Shown here piece after piece: positions 15,811-24,118 of a DNA stretch of 64,000 nt. Under the pieces are notes generated by a model. It was not told the origin of the DNA. It searched no databases and worked only from the letters and a program-made list of their open reading frames with translations. Numbering within the stretch: position 1 is the first letter of the stretch; every line of letters starts with the position of its first letter. The position numbers and the translations under genes were made by a program. This DNA comes from Nocardioides rubriscoriae (GTDB taxonomy: Bacteria; Actinomycetota; Actinomycetes; Propionibacteriales; Nocardioidaceae). The stretch is from contig NZ_VIYJ01000016.1 of assembly GCF_008087085.1 (NCBI RefSeq), forward strand, positions 1-64,000, written 5' to 3'.

Positions 15811-17268
15811 TCAGGACGCACGATGGGCGATCCCGGCACGCTCGAGCTCGACCTGCGACACCGACCCCCGGCGCGCGAGCAGGGTGACGGGTGCTCGCGC
15901 CGACCCGGGGTCGGGCGCGCCGTCGGGGCGCACGAGGTCGCCCAGCAGCGTGAGCCCACCGGCCGAGAGGGCGGTGACCTCGGACAGGTCGACGTCGAGG
16001 GCCTGGGTGCGGCCCTGGGAGGCCAGCAGGAGGGCGTAGGTGAGCTGGTCGACCTCGTCGTGGCCGAGCGCGCCCGACAGGCGTACGACGCCGAGCGCGG
16101 GACGCTCGACGACCAGGGGTTCGTCGGCCGGCCGGGCCGGGTCGGCGGGGACGCGGTCGACCAGGACGGGGCGGGTCAGCCGGTGGCGCAGACGGGCCCG
16201 GGTGCCCTGGTCGTCGTGGGTGACCAGGAGGTCGTCGACCAGACCGGCCGCCATCGCGAGACCCCGCCCGCGAGAGACGTCGGACACGACCGCGGCGCTC
16301 CAGCGCCCGGTGTCGGTGACCTCGACGGTGATCTCGCCGTCGGTCGACTGGGAGGCGTGCAGGCCGACCGTGCCGGGGGTGCCGCCTGCGTAGGCGTGCT
16401 CGGCGGCGTTGGCCACCAGCTCGGCGCTCGCGTGGATCAGGGAGAGGACGTCGGTGGGGGTCGCGCCGAGGGCCTCGAGCCAGTCGCCGAGCGCGCCGCG
16501 GGCCGCGCGGCTGGTGGAGTCGTCGACCACGAGGTCGAGGTCGAGGGCGTCGTGCACCGTCGAGCTGACCTCGGCGGCGACCACGGCGACCGCGCCACGG
16601 GCCTGGTGCTCGCCGAGCGCGGCCGCGTAGGCGGTGCAGGTCGCCGAGACGTCGCCGGGCACCCGGGTGCGGTCGAGCAGCGCGAGGTCGCCCTCACCCG
16701 CCTGGGCCGTGTCGACGGCCTCCACCTGGGAGCTCAGCAGCAGGACGTCGCCGTCGTGGAGCCGGTGTCGGACCGCGACGGGCTCGGCGCCGGACCCCAG
16801 CCGGTCGAGGGCCGTCGGGTCGAGGGCCCGGGCCGGGGCGCCGGCCGGGGCGACGAGCGGGCCCGGGTGGCCGGCGGTGGCGTAGGTCAGCTCGTGCGTC
16901 GCCGGGTCGACCACCGCGACGACCGCGGTGGTGCCGGCCACGCCGGGGCTGTGCTCGGCGTACAAGGTGGCGAGCCGCAGCGCCTCGACGACGTCCTCGT
17001 GGCACAGCAGGCCCGCGCGCAGCACCGCGCTGACCGACCCGGCGGCGGCGACGACCGCGAGGCCGCTGCCGGGCACCTGGCCCAGGCTCAGCGCGACGCG
17101 CCCCGACCGCAGCCGGACGACGTCGAACCAGGCGCCCGTCGCCTCGCCCGGCTCAGCCGGGACCGAGAAGTGCGCGGCGAGGTCGAGACCCGGCAGGACG
17201 GGCACGCTCACGGGCAGGACGACGTCGTGCAGCGCAGCGGTGAACTCGTCGAGGTCGTCGTCGGTCAC
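15811..17268 (-). CDS. Degenerate PP2C - HATPase (RsbW-like) - STAS fusion
   Basis: 485 aa from GTG 17268. Residues ~15-235 keep the SpoIIE/PP2C fold landmarks (AGHPGP at 132-137) but lose the metal ligands: GGDxxD reads TGAWFD (44-49), GDVxG reads GQVPG (63-67), and YTDG reads SSQV. Residues ~240-365 form an anti-sigma-kinase-like ATPase: ELVANAAEHAY N-box, VTDTGRW, GRGLAMAAGLVDD. Residues ~393-475 are a STAS domain with DLSEVTALSAGG (candidate phospho-Ser435). The three classes of partner-switching module are thus in one chain. First gene of the group; divergent from a free STAS gene. Confidence 0.9.
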   Translation of the reverse strand: MTDDDLDEFTAALHDVVLPVSVPVLPGLDLAAHFSVPAEPGEATGAWFDVVRLRSGRVALSLGQVPGSGLAVVAAAGSVSAVLRAGLLCHEDVVEALRLATLYAEHSPGVAGTTAVVAVVDPATHELTYATAGHPGPLVAPAGAPARALDPTALDRLGSGAEPVAVRHRLHDGDVLLLSSQVEAVDTAQAGEGDLALLDRTRVPGDVSATCTAYAAALGEHQARGAVAVVAAEVSSTVHDALDLDLVVDDSTSRAARGALGDWLEALGATPTDVLSLIHASAELVANAAEHAYAGGTPGTVGLHASQSTDGEITVEVTDTGRWSAAVVSDVSRGRGLAMAAGLVDDLLVTHDDQGTRARLRHRLTRPVLVDRVPADPARPADEPLVVERPALGVVRLSGALGHDEVDQLTYALLLASQGRTQALDVDLSEVTALSAGGLTLLGDLVRPDGAPDPGSARAPVTLLARRGSVSQVELERAGIAHRAS

Positions 17269-17379
17269 TGAATCTCTTGACTGTCTAGGGGGCCCGTGGG
17301 GGAGGTCGATGCCGTCTCACGATGCCAGAGCCCCGGGGGCCCAGGCTCACCCGCGAGTCGATAGCCGGGACCTACTAGG

Positions 17380-17697
17380 GTGGTGCGCGTGCACCCCGGG
17401 TCCTTCTCCACCGACTACGACGACGCCGCTCACGTCCTGACCGTCACCGGCGAGGTCGACGAGACCGCTGCGGCCGAGCTCCGCGACGAGCTCGACAGCC
17501 GCACCGAGGCGTTCTCGCGCTCCCTGGTCCTCGACCTCACCGCGGTGACCTACCTGCCCAGCGCCGCGGTCGGCGTCCTGGCCCGGGCCCACCAGCAGGC
17601 CACCGCCGCCGGCCAGTCCCTCGAACTGCGCGCCGACGAGGGCAGCATCGCCCAGCGGGTGCTCCTCGTCTGCGGCCTCCCGCACCGCACCGCCTGA
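17380..17697 (+). CDS. STAS-domain anti-sigma factor antagonist
   Basis: 105 aa, single STAS domain: VLTVTGEVDETAAAELRDEL, then LVLDLTAVTYLPSAAVGVLA. In RsbV/SpoIIAA-like proteins a Ser after DLSxVxFIDS is phosphorylated by the anti-sigma kinase; here the equivalent stretch is YLPSAAVG, so Ser in LPSAA is the candidate. In-frame GTG codons occur at 17380, 17383 and 17389, so the exact start is uncertain. It is divergent (111 bp) from the pseudo-PP2C/HATPase/STAS gene and is a natural substrate candidate for the LOV phosphatase. Confidence 0.88.
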   Translation: MVRVHPGSFSTDYDDAAHVLTVTGEVDETAAAELRDELDSRTEAFSRSLVLDLTAVTYLPSAAVGVLARAHQQATAAGQSLELRADEGSIAQRVLLVCGLPHRTA

Positions 17698-17705
17698 CCC
17701 GTGCC

Positions 17706-18242
17706 GTGAGCGCGACGGTCCGGCTCCGCGCGTTCGTCCCGGCCGACGAGCCGGCGGTGGCGGCCCTGTTCGCCGAGCCCGACGTCGCGCAGTGGAACCC
17801 CGGGCCCGCCGACCTCGACCCGGCCCGGTGGTGCGCTGACAACAACCGGGGCGCCGAGGGCACCGACTTCCGCACCTGGGCGGTGGCCGACCCCGACGAC
17901 GACCGGTTCCTGGGCACGGTGTCGGTGTTCGGGATGCACGACGGCCACGGCGAGGCCGAGATCGGCTACCGGGTCCGCGCCGCCGAGACCGGTCGTGGTG
18001 TCGCGACGGCCGCCGTCGCCGCCGCCTGCCGACGCGCGTTCACCGAGCTCGCACCGACGTCGATCCGGCTCCAGCACGCGGTTGTCAACGGCGCGTCGTG
18101 CCGGGTCGCCCTGCGCTCCGGGTTCGCGCTCGTCGCGACCCTGCCGGGCACCGAGCCCTACGGCGACGGGCAGCTCTATGACGAGCACCTGCACCGCCTG
18201 GTCGACCTCAGCCGGTTCACGTCCAGCGTGCGAACCGGGTGA
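17706..18242 (+). CDS. GNAT-family N-acetyltransferase
   Basis: 178 aa. RimJ/RimL-type GNAT: VRLRAFVPADEPAVAALF at the start, EIGYRVRAAETGRGVATAAV (acetyl-CoA pyrophosphate loop with GRGVAT), and VVNGASCRVALRSGFALVATLPG near the end. GTG 17706 lies 8 bp after the STAS stop, so it is probably cotranscribed with it. Substrate unknown; likely a protein N-terminal or small-amine acetyltransferase. Confidence 0.9.
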   Translation: MSATVRLRAFVPADEPAVAALFAEPDVAQWNPGPADLDPARWCADNNRGAEGTDFRTWAVADPDDDRFLGTVSVFGMHDGHGEAEIGYRVRAAETGRGVATAAVAAACRRAFTELAPTSIRLQHAVVNGASCRVALRSGFALVATLPGTEPYGDGQLYDEHLHRLVDLSRFTSSVRTG

Positions 18243-18321
18243 GCGTCGCGCCCCCGCGGTGACCGATCATGGGCGTGCTCCCGACCCGGCGACCGCCTGG
18301 TCCGCGACCTTGGAGGTCACC

Positions 18322-19680
18322 ATGGGCCGCGTGTCCCGCTGTGTCGCCGCGCTGACGGCCACCGCCACCGCCGCCGTGCTGCTCGCCGTCCCGGCCCCGA
18401 CGTCGGCGGCTGTCGTCTCGGATCGGGCCGCCGCTGCGGCCACCGCTCGGGCCGCGAGGGCCGACGCATTCCACACCTACTCCGGCACGCGGGCCGAGCT
18501 GGCGAAGATGCGGCGCGGCACGGTCATCAGGACCCGCAGCCTCACCTACTCGCTGCAGGGGGTGCCGGTCCCGATCCGGGTCGTGCAGCTGCTCCACCGC
18601 ACCACCGACCAGCTCGGGCGACCCACCACCAACGTCACCTCGGTGCTCCGGCCGCCGGTCGCGCTGCACCCCGACCGCGTCGTGGCCTACGGCTCCTTCT
18701 ACGACTCGCTCAACCCCCTCGACGGCCCGTAGTACGCCGTCAGCGGCGGGCGCAGCCCGGGCGCGAGCGCCGTGCACGCCGAGCTCGGGCTGGTCGCGCC
18801 GTTCCTGCTCGAGGGCTACAGCGTCGTCGTCGCCGACACCCAGGGCCGCACCGCCGACTTCGCCGCCGGGCCGGAGTACGGCCGCACCACCCTCGACTCG
18901 CTGCGCGCGGCGCTCCGCTCGCCCGCCGCCGGCATCGCGCCCCGGCCCGACATCGCGCTGCTGGGCTACTCCGGCGGCGCGATCGCCACCGGCTGGGCGG
19001 CGGCCCTCGCGCCGTCGTACGCGCCGGGGATCAACAGGCTCGTCGTGGGTGCGGCCGAGGGCGGGGTGCTCGTCGCGCCCGACAACAACCTGGGCTACGT
19101 CTCGGGCTCGCAGGTCTGGGCCGGGGTGCTCGCGATGGCCCTCATCGGTGCCGGGCGCGCCTTCGAGCTCGACCTCGACCCCTACCTCAACGCCTACGGC
19201 AAGCGCCTCTTCGCCCGGCTCGACCAGGCGTCGATCACGACCGTGCTCGGGGCCTACCCCGGCCTGACCTGGCAGAAGATCGCCAAGCCCCGCTACCGGG
19301 ACCCCGAGAGCGTCGGCGTCTACGCCGAGGCCGTCAACAAGCTCAACCTCGGCCAGCGGCCCAGCCCGACGGTCCCGATGTTCATCGGCCAGGGCACCGG
19401 CGGCGAGGTCGAGGGCACCCCCGGCACCAAGCCCGGGATCGGTGCGGGCGACGGCGTCATGATCGCCGGCGACGTGCGGAGCCTGGCGCGCCGGTACTGC
19501 CGGGCCGGCACCCGCGTGCGCTACCAGCAGTACCCGCTGAGCCACTTCACCACCGTCTCGCTGTGGCTGCCCGACGCGATCGCGTGGGTCGAGCAGCGCT
19601 TCGCCGGGCCGGCCGCCCCGAGCAGCTGCGGGAGCATCGCCCAGGGCAACTCCCTGGCCCCGGTGCCGATGCCTCGATGA
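18322..19680 (+). pseudogene. Secretory lipase (LIP family) gene broken by one in-frame TAG
   Basis: The reading frame starts at ATG 18322 with GGAGG upstream and a signal peptide (TATAAVLLAVPAPTSAA). It stops at TAG 18730-18732 after ...SFYDSLNPLDGP, then continues in the same frame (YAVSGGRSPG...) to 19680. The downstream part holds the lipase nucleophile motif LGYSGGA and a catalytic His in YPLSHFTTV. Family members usually read APSYA-like at this point, so TCG(Ser) to TAG by one change is the simplest history. Without readthrough only a 136-aa fragment lacking the active site is made. Sequencing error cannot be excluded. Confidence 0.82.
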
Positions 19681-19746
19681 ACCGCTGACTCGCGCCTGGG
19701 GAACAGCCTGGGGAACATCACCGGCGCGCGGCTGGTTGCGCGACTC

Positions 19747-20964
19747 GTGGCCGCCAGGACCGACACCGACACCGACGAACGGACCCACGCGGCCCGGTCG
19801 TTCTGGCTGACGGCCGCGTCGTTCCTGGTCGTCATGTCGTTCATGACGGTGCCGACGCCGCTCTACGGGCTCTACGAGGAGCGCAACGGCTTCGGCCCCT
19901 TCACCGTGACCCTCGTCTTCGCCGCGTTCGGTGCAGGCGTCGTGCTGGGCCTGGTTCTCCTGGGGCACGTGAGCGACCACGTCGGGCGTCGTCGCCTGCT
20001 GCTGGGTGTGGTGGTGCTCGAGGCGGCCTGTGCCGTGGGCTTCGCGGCTGGGAGCGCGACGTGGTGGCTGCTGGTGCTGCGGTTCCTCACCGGGCTCGGA
20101 GTCGGTGGGTGCGCGCCCACCGCGACCGCCTACCTCCTCGAGCTGCACGCCTGTTGGCGTCCCGGTGCCGCCCCGGTCCTGGGGCGGACCGTCGCCAACG
20201 TCGCCAACCTGGGTGGGCTCGCGATCGGACCGCTGGTCGCGTCGCTGGCCTCGCTGCTCCCGCGGCCCCTCAGCACCCCGTACGTCGTCTACGTGATGCT
20301 GCTCGTCGGCGTCGGCGTCGCACTGCGCCGCGTGCCCGAGACGGTGTCCGGCGACGTCGTGGCCGCGCCCTGGCGCTACCGCCCGCAGCGCCTCGTGATC
20401 GACCGCGAGGTCCGGGCACCGTTCGTCGGAGCGGCGGTCGCCGCGTTCAGCAGCTTCGCGGTGCTGGCCTTCATCACGGCGCTGACCGGGCAGTTCCTCG
20501 TGCAGGTGGTCGGGACGACGTCGCGGGTCGTGACCGGCGCCATCGTGACGACGGTGCTGGCCGGTGGCGTCGTCAGCCAGGTCGTGCTCAGCCGTGCTGC
20601 GCGCCGACGCCAGCTGCAGGTCGGCGCCGCGCTGGTCACCGGCGGTGTGGTCGTGATGGCCGGCGCGGGTCAGACCGGTGCCCTGGCGGCGTACGTGGTG
20701 GGCGGCTTCCTCACGGCCGGCGGCGTCGGCCTGGTCTTCTCGGCGTCCGTCGCCACCGTGTCGGGGCTGGCTGCCCCCGAGCGTCGGGCCGGGACCCTCG
20801 CCACGCTCTTCGCTGCGGCCTACGTCGGTCTGACCGTGCCCGTGGTGGTGATCGGTGCGCTGCTGACGGCGCTCGACGTCACACCCGTGCTCACGGGCCT
20901 CGCTGCGCTCGTCGCGCTCGCCGTGCCGGCCGGCATCGCGATGCTGGTCCGCCAGAGCGACTGA
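19747..20964 (+). CDS. MFS transporter (drug/metabolite exporter type)
   Basis: 405 aa, about 12 hydrophobic helices. The loop 2-3 MFS motif is GHVSDHVGRRRLLLG; helix 5 carries a Gly/Pro-rich VANVANLGGLAIGPLVASLASL motif. The start is PTPLYGLYEERNGF-like, as in a branch of actinobacterial exporters annotated only as MFS. GTG 19747 is the called start. It stands alone between the broken lipase gene and the FAD-oxidase gene. Substrate unknown. Confidence 0.9.
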   Translation: MAARTDTDTDERTHAARSFWLTAASFLVVMSFMTVPTPLYGLYEERNGFGPFTVTLVFAAFGAGVVLGLVLLGHVSDHVGRRRLLLGVVVLEAACAVGFAAGSATWWLLVLRFLTGLGVGGCAPTATAYLLELHACWRPGAAPVLGRTVANVANLGGLAIGPLVASLASLLPRPLSTPYVVYVMLLVGVGVALRRVPETVSGDVVAAPWRYRPQRLVIDREVRAPFVGAAVAAFSSFAVLAFITALTGQFLVQVVGTTSRVVTGAIVTTVLAGGVVSQVVLSRAARRRQLQVGAALVTGGVVVMAGAGQTGALAAYVVGGFLTAGGVGLVFSASVATVSGLAAPERRAGTLATLFAAAYVGLTVPVVVIGALLTALDVTPVLTGLAALVALAVPAGIAMLVRQSD

Positions 20965-20983
20965 CCGTGCTTTGCTGGGAGGC

Positions 20984-22351
20984 GTGACCGACAACGCCGT
21001 CGCTGCCCTCCCCGCCCTGGTCGCCGCCCTGCCCGAGGGGGTCGTGACCGTCGACCCCGACGTGGTCGAGCCCTACCGCTGGGACTGGTCGCACGACGTC
21101 TCGGCCGGCACGCCCCTCGCGGTCGTGCGCGCCGAGACGGCCGAGCACGTGCGGACCGCCGTGTGCTGGGCCGCCGAGCACGGTGTGCCCGTCGTGCCGC
21201 GCGGCGCCGGCAGCGGCCTGTCGGGCGGGTCGTCGGCCGTCGACGGCGGCATCGTGCTGAGCCTGGAGCGCATGCGCGCCATCGAGATCGACACCGAGTG
21301 CCGCGTGGCTGTCGTCGAGCCCGGCGCCCTCAACATCGAGGTCAAGGCGGCCGCCGCCGAGCACGCCCTGTGGTACCCGCCCGACCCCTCGTCGTACGAG
21401 ATCTGCTCGATCGGCGGCAACGTCGCCACCAACGCCGGCGGCCTGTGCTGCGTCAAGTACGGCGTCACCACCGACTACGTGCTCGGCCTCGACGTCGTGC
21501 TGGCCGACGGCACGCTGATCACCCTGGGCGGCAAGCGCGTCAAGGACGTCGCCGGGCTGTCGCTGCTCAAGCTCTTCGTCGGCAGCGAGGGCACCCTCGG
21601 CGTCGTCACCCGCGCGATCCTGCGGCTCGTGCCGGCGCAGGCGCCGCGCTCGACGCTGGTCGCGTCGTTCGGCTCGGTGACCGCGGCCGCACAGGCCGTC
21701 GTCGCGGTCGGGCGCACGATGCGGCCCTCGATGATGGAGCTGATGGACCAGACCTCGATCAACGCCGTCGAGGACTACAAGCCGATGGGCCTCGACCGCT
21801 CGACCGCCGCCCTGCTCGTCGCCCAGTCCGACGCCCCCGGCGCCGCCCGCGCCGAGGAGGTCGCGGTCATGCAGGCCGCCTGCGAGGCCGCCGGCGCCGA
21901 GGTCTTCGTGACCGACGACCCGGCCGAGGGCGAGATGTTCGTCGCCGCCCGCCGGATGGCGTTCCCGGCCATCGAGGCCCGCGGCTCGATCCTGCTCGAG
22001 GACGTCGGCGTCCCGATCCCGCTGCTGCCCGAGCTGCTCGCCCGGATCGCCGCGATCGCCGTACGCCACGGCGTCGAGATCCCCGTCGTCGCCCACGCCG
22101 GCGACGGCAACACCCACCCGATCATCGTCTACACGCCCGAGTCCGAGGACCGCGCGCGCACCGCCTTCCACGAGGTGATGGCCGCCGCGATCGCCCTGGG
22201 CGGCACGATCACCGGCGAGCACGGCGTCGGCCGCGCCAAGGCCGCCGCCCTGCCCGACCAGCTCGGCCCCGACGTCATGGAGCTCAACCGGCGCGTCAAG
22301 CGCGCCCTGGACCCCGCCGGCATCCTCAACCCGGGGGCGCTCGGGCTCTGA
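20984..22351 (+). CDS. GlcD-like FAD-linked oxidase (glycolate / 2-hydroxyacid type)
   Basis: 455 aa. FAD-binding PCMH domain with PRGAGSGLSGGSSAVDGG, SIGGNVATNAGG and LKLFVGSEGTLGVVT. The C-terminal cap has AHAGDGNTHP and GEHGVGRAK, the glycolate oxidase subunit D / D-lactate dehydrogenase signatures. It oxidises a 2-hydroxyacid; glycolate or D-lactate cannot be told apart by eye. No GlcE/GlcF partner follows. GTG 20984 is preferred, but GGGAGG sits only 1 bp before it, so a leaderless start or a nearby codon is possible. A glyoxylate-type aminotransferase gene follows 566 bp downstream. Confidence 0.88.
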   Translation: MTDNAVAALPALVAALPEGVVTVDPDVVEPYRWDWSHDVSAGTPLAVVRAETAEHVRTAVCWAAEHGVPVVPRGAGSGLSGGSSAVDGGIVLSLERMRAIEIDTECRVAVVEPGALNIEVKAAAAEHALWYPPDPSSYEICSIGGNVATNAGGLCCVKYGVTTDYVLGLDVVLADGTLITLGGKRVKDVAGLSLLKLFVGSEGTLGVVTRAILRLVPAQAPRSTLVASFGSVTAAAQAVVAVGRTMRPSMMELMDQTSINAVEDYKPMGLDRSTAALLVAQSDAPGAARAEEVAVMQAACEAAGAEVFVTDDPAEGEMFVAARRMAFPAIEARGSILLEDVGVPIPLLPELLARIAAIAVRHGVEIPVVAHAGDGNTHPIIVYTPESEDRARTAFHEVMAAAIALGGTITGEHGVGRAKAAALPDQLGPDVMELNRRVKRALDPAGILNPGALGL

Positions 22352-22609
22352 GGGCGCGGGTCGCTGCGCTGGTCGCCGTGGCGCGCTCGAAGTCCGACAC
22401 CCGGCCCGCCTGTGGCACGTCCTGGAGCGGCGGCGTCGGGCCTACTTCCCCGCGGGCACCGACGTCCGCGTCTCAGGCGCGATGAACGCGACCGATCGAG
22501 TGCTGCGCGCAGCTGCGGACGCGGCAACAGGTCGCCGATCCGGGCGCGACCGGTAGGCGCGGACGTGGTGGCCGAGGCACACCCGCGCCCCCGCGCGCGG
22601 CACGTTCGG

Positions 22610-22670
22610 GCGGTGGGTGAGCCACCTTTGTTCATGCCAAGCCTGCTGCGGAAGGTGGCTCTCACACCGC
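22610..22670. repeat. REP-like palindromic element, copy 2
   Basis: Left arm GCGGTGGGTGAGCCACCTT (22610-22628), right arm AAGGTGGCTCTCACACCGC (22652-22670). It aligns with the reverse complement of 2451-2510 at roughly four of five positions, including the unpaired centre. Lies in the decayed region before the aminotransferase gene. Confidence 0.8.
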
Positions 22671-22754
22671 CCCGGTGCCGGGTGGCCCGACCCAGCGGCT
22701 GAGCGGCGACGGCGTCGGGCGGATGAGCACTGGACACGCTCGCCGGCCTCGGCC

Positions 22755-22892
22755 GACGCGACGCGGCGCGCGCTGACCAGGGCCGGCGTCGACGCGCGGC
22801 TGGTGACGTACGACGACGGGCACGCCTTCGAGCCGGCGTTCGTCGCGGCGATGGACCGCACGATCGTGTTCTTCCGGGCGCAGGGGGTCTGA
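22755..22892 (+). pseudogene. C-terminal remnant of an alpha/beta hydrolase
   Basis: Translation gives RALTRAGVDARLVTYDDGHAF and then a short amphipathic C-terminal helix ending FFRAQGV. The pattern AGxxARLVxYDxGHxF followed by that helix matches the last strand, catalytic His and last helix of phospholipase/carboxylesterase or dienelactone-hydrolase-type enzymes. No matching upstream domain exists in any frame; the REP-like element lies just before it. Interpreted as a truncated gene end; the short length makes this tentative. Confidence 0.4.
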
Positions 22893-22917
22893 GTCGGCGG
22901 GTCCTAAGGTGGAGGGC

Positions 22918-24012
22918 ATGACGATCCTCGAGCGCAAGCTGTTCGGCCCCGGCCCGTCCAACCCCTACCCCGAGGCGACCTCGGCGCTGGGGCTGCCGCT
23001 GCTCGGTCACCTCGACCCGGCGTTCGTGACGCTGATGGACGAGACCTGCGACATGCTGCGCCAGGTCTGGGGCACCGACAACGCCCGCACCCTGCCGATC
23101 TCGGCGACCGGGTCGGCCGGGATGGAGGCGGCGTTCGTCAACACCGTCCACGAGGGCGACGTCGTGGTCGTCGCGGTCAACGGGCTCTTCGGCCAGCGGA
23201 TGGCCGAGGTCGCGTCGCGCTGCGGCGCCGAGGTCGTCACCGTCGAGCACGAGTGGGGCACCCCGGTCGACGTCGACCGCGTCGTCGCCGCCCACCCCAG
23301 CCCCAAGATCATCGCCGCCGTGCACGCCGAGACCTCGACCGGCGTCCGCTCCGACATCGCCGCCCTCGGCGCGGCCAAGGGTGACGCGCTGCTGCTGGTC
23401 GACGCGGTCACGAGCATCGCGGGCATCGAGCTGCGCGCCGACGACTGGGGCGTCGACCTCGGCTACGCCGGCACCCAGAAGTGCCTCGGCGTGGCGCCGG
23501 GCCTCGCGCCGTTCACCATCGGCGAGCGCGCCTGGGAGCGCCGCGTCGAGCGTCCCCGCTCGTGGTACCTCGACCTCGGCCTGCTCGGCGGCTACGTCGG
23601 CGAGGCGTCCGGCAAGGGGGCCAAGCGCACCTACCACCACACCGCTCCCGTCGCGATGGTCGTCAGCCTGCACGCCGGCCTGACCCGCATCCTCGACGAG
23701 GGCCTGCCCGCTGTCTGGGCGCGCCACGAGGCCGCCGGCGCCCTGCTGCAGGACGGTCTGGAGGAGATGGGCCTCGAGCTCTTCGCCGAGAAGGGCTCGC
23801 GGCTGCCCGACCTGACGACCGTCAAGGTGCCCGAGGGCGTCGACTCCGCGGCCGTCCGCGGCCAGCTGCTCGAGACCTACGGCATCGAGATCGGCGCCGG
23901 TGCCGGCCCGTACGCCGCCACCGTGTGGCGCATCGGCCTGATGGGCCACAACGCCCGCCCCGACGCCGCGCTGCTGGTGCTCGCCGCGCTGCGCGAGGTG
24001 CTCGGCCGCTGA
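22918..24012 (+). CDS. Class V aminotransferase (alanine/serine-glyoxylate type)
   Basis: 364 aa PLP enzyme of the AGXT/SPT group. It begins ERKLFGPGPSNPYPEA, has TGSAGMEAA (PLP phosphate site), VHAETSTGVRSDI, the PLP Asp in LLVDAVTSIAG, and the Schiff-base Lys188 in YAGTQKCLG. ATG 22918 follows GGAGGG. Products of this family transfer amino groups from alanine or serine to glyoxylate, giving glycine. With the GlcD-like oxidase upstream on the same strand, a glycolate-to-glyoxylate-to-glycine salvage route is a reasonable inference. Confidence 0.9.
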   Translation: MTILERKLFGPGPSNPYPEATSALGLPLLGHLDPAFVTLMDETCDMLRQVWGTDNARTLPISATGSAGMEAAFVNTVHEGDVVVVAVNGLFGQRMAEVASRCGAEVVTVEHEWGTPVDVDRVVAAHPSPKIIAAVHAETSTGVRSDIAALGAAKGDALLLVDAVTSIAGIELRADDWGVDLGYAGTQKCLGVAPGLAPFTIGERAWERRVERPRSWYLDLGLLGGYVGEASGKGAKRTYHHTAPVAMVVSLHAGLTRILDEGLPAVWARHEAAGALLQDGLEEMGLELFAEKGSRLPDLTTVKVPEGVDSAAVRGQLLETYGIEIGAGAGPYAATVWRIGLMGHNARPDAALLVLAALREVLGR

Positions 24013-24023
24013 CCCGGCCGCCG

Positions 24024-24046
24024 CGGGACGCCGTCAGGGCGTCCCG
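24024..24046 (+). terminator. Stem-loop after the aminotransferase gene
   Basis: CGGGACGCC (24024-24032) pairs exactly with GGCGTCCCG (24038-24046) across a 5-nt loop, 12 bp past the stop codon. No T-tract, as is usual in such GC-rich genomes. Confidence 0.6.
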
Positions 24047-24118
24047 TGCGCCGATACTCGGCGCAGGGCCCAGCACCGAGTCGAGCAGTCCCGACACCGA
24101 TCCCCGCGAGGACCCACC

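Larger units (their letters stand above)
22352..22917. other. 566-bp region with repeat and gene debris
   Basis: No complete gene. It contains the second REP-like element (22610-22670), a TCCGCCCGAC word on the minus strand (22714-22723), and an apparent C-terminal hydrolase fragment up to 22892. A further open stretch at about 22380-22550 (VLERRRRAYFPAGTDV) has coding-like composition but no start; I cannot assign it. The whole looks like a decayed locus. Confidence 0.55.

Noticed and set aside
18217..20994. 925-codon minus-strand frame across the lipase and MFS genes
   Set aside because: Low-complexity His/Arg/Gly/Asp text, spanning two genes with clear domains on the plus strand. Shadow frame.
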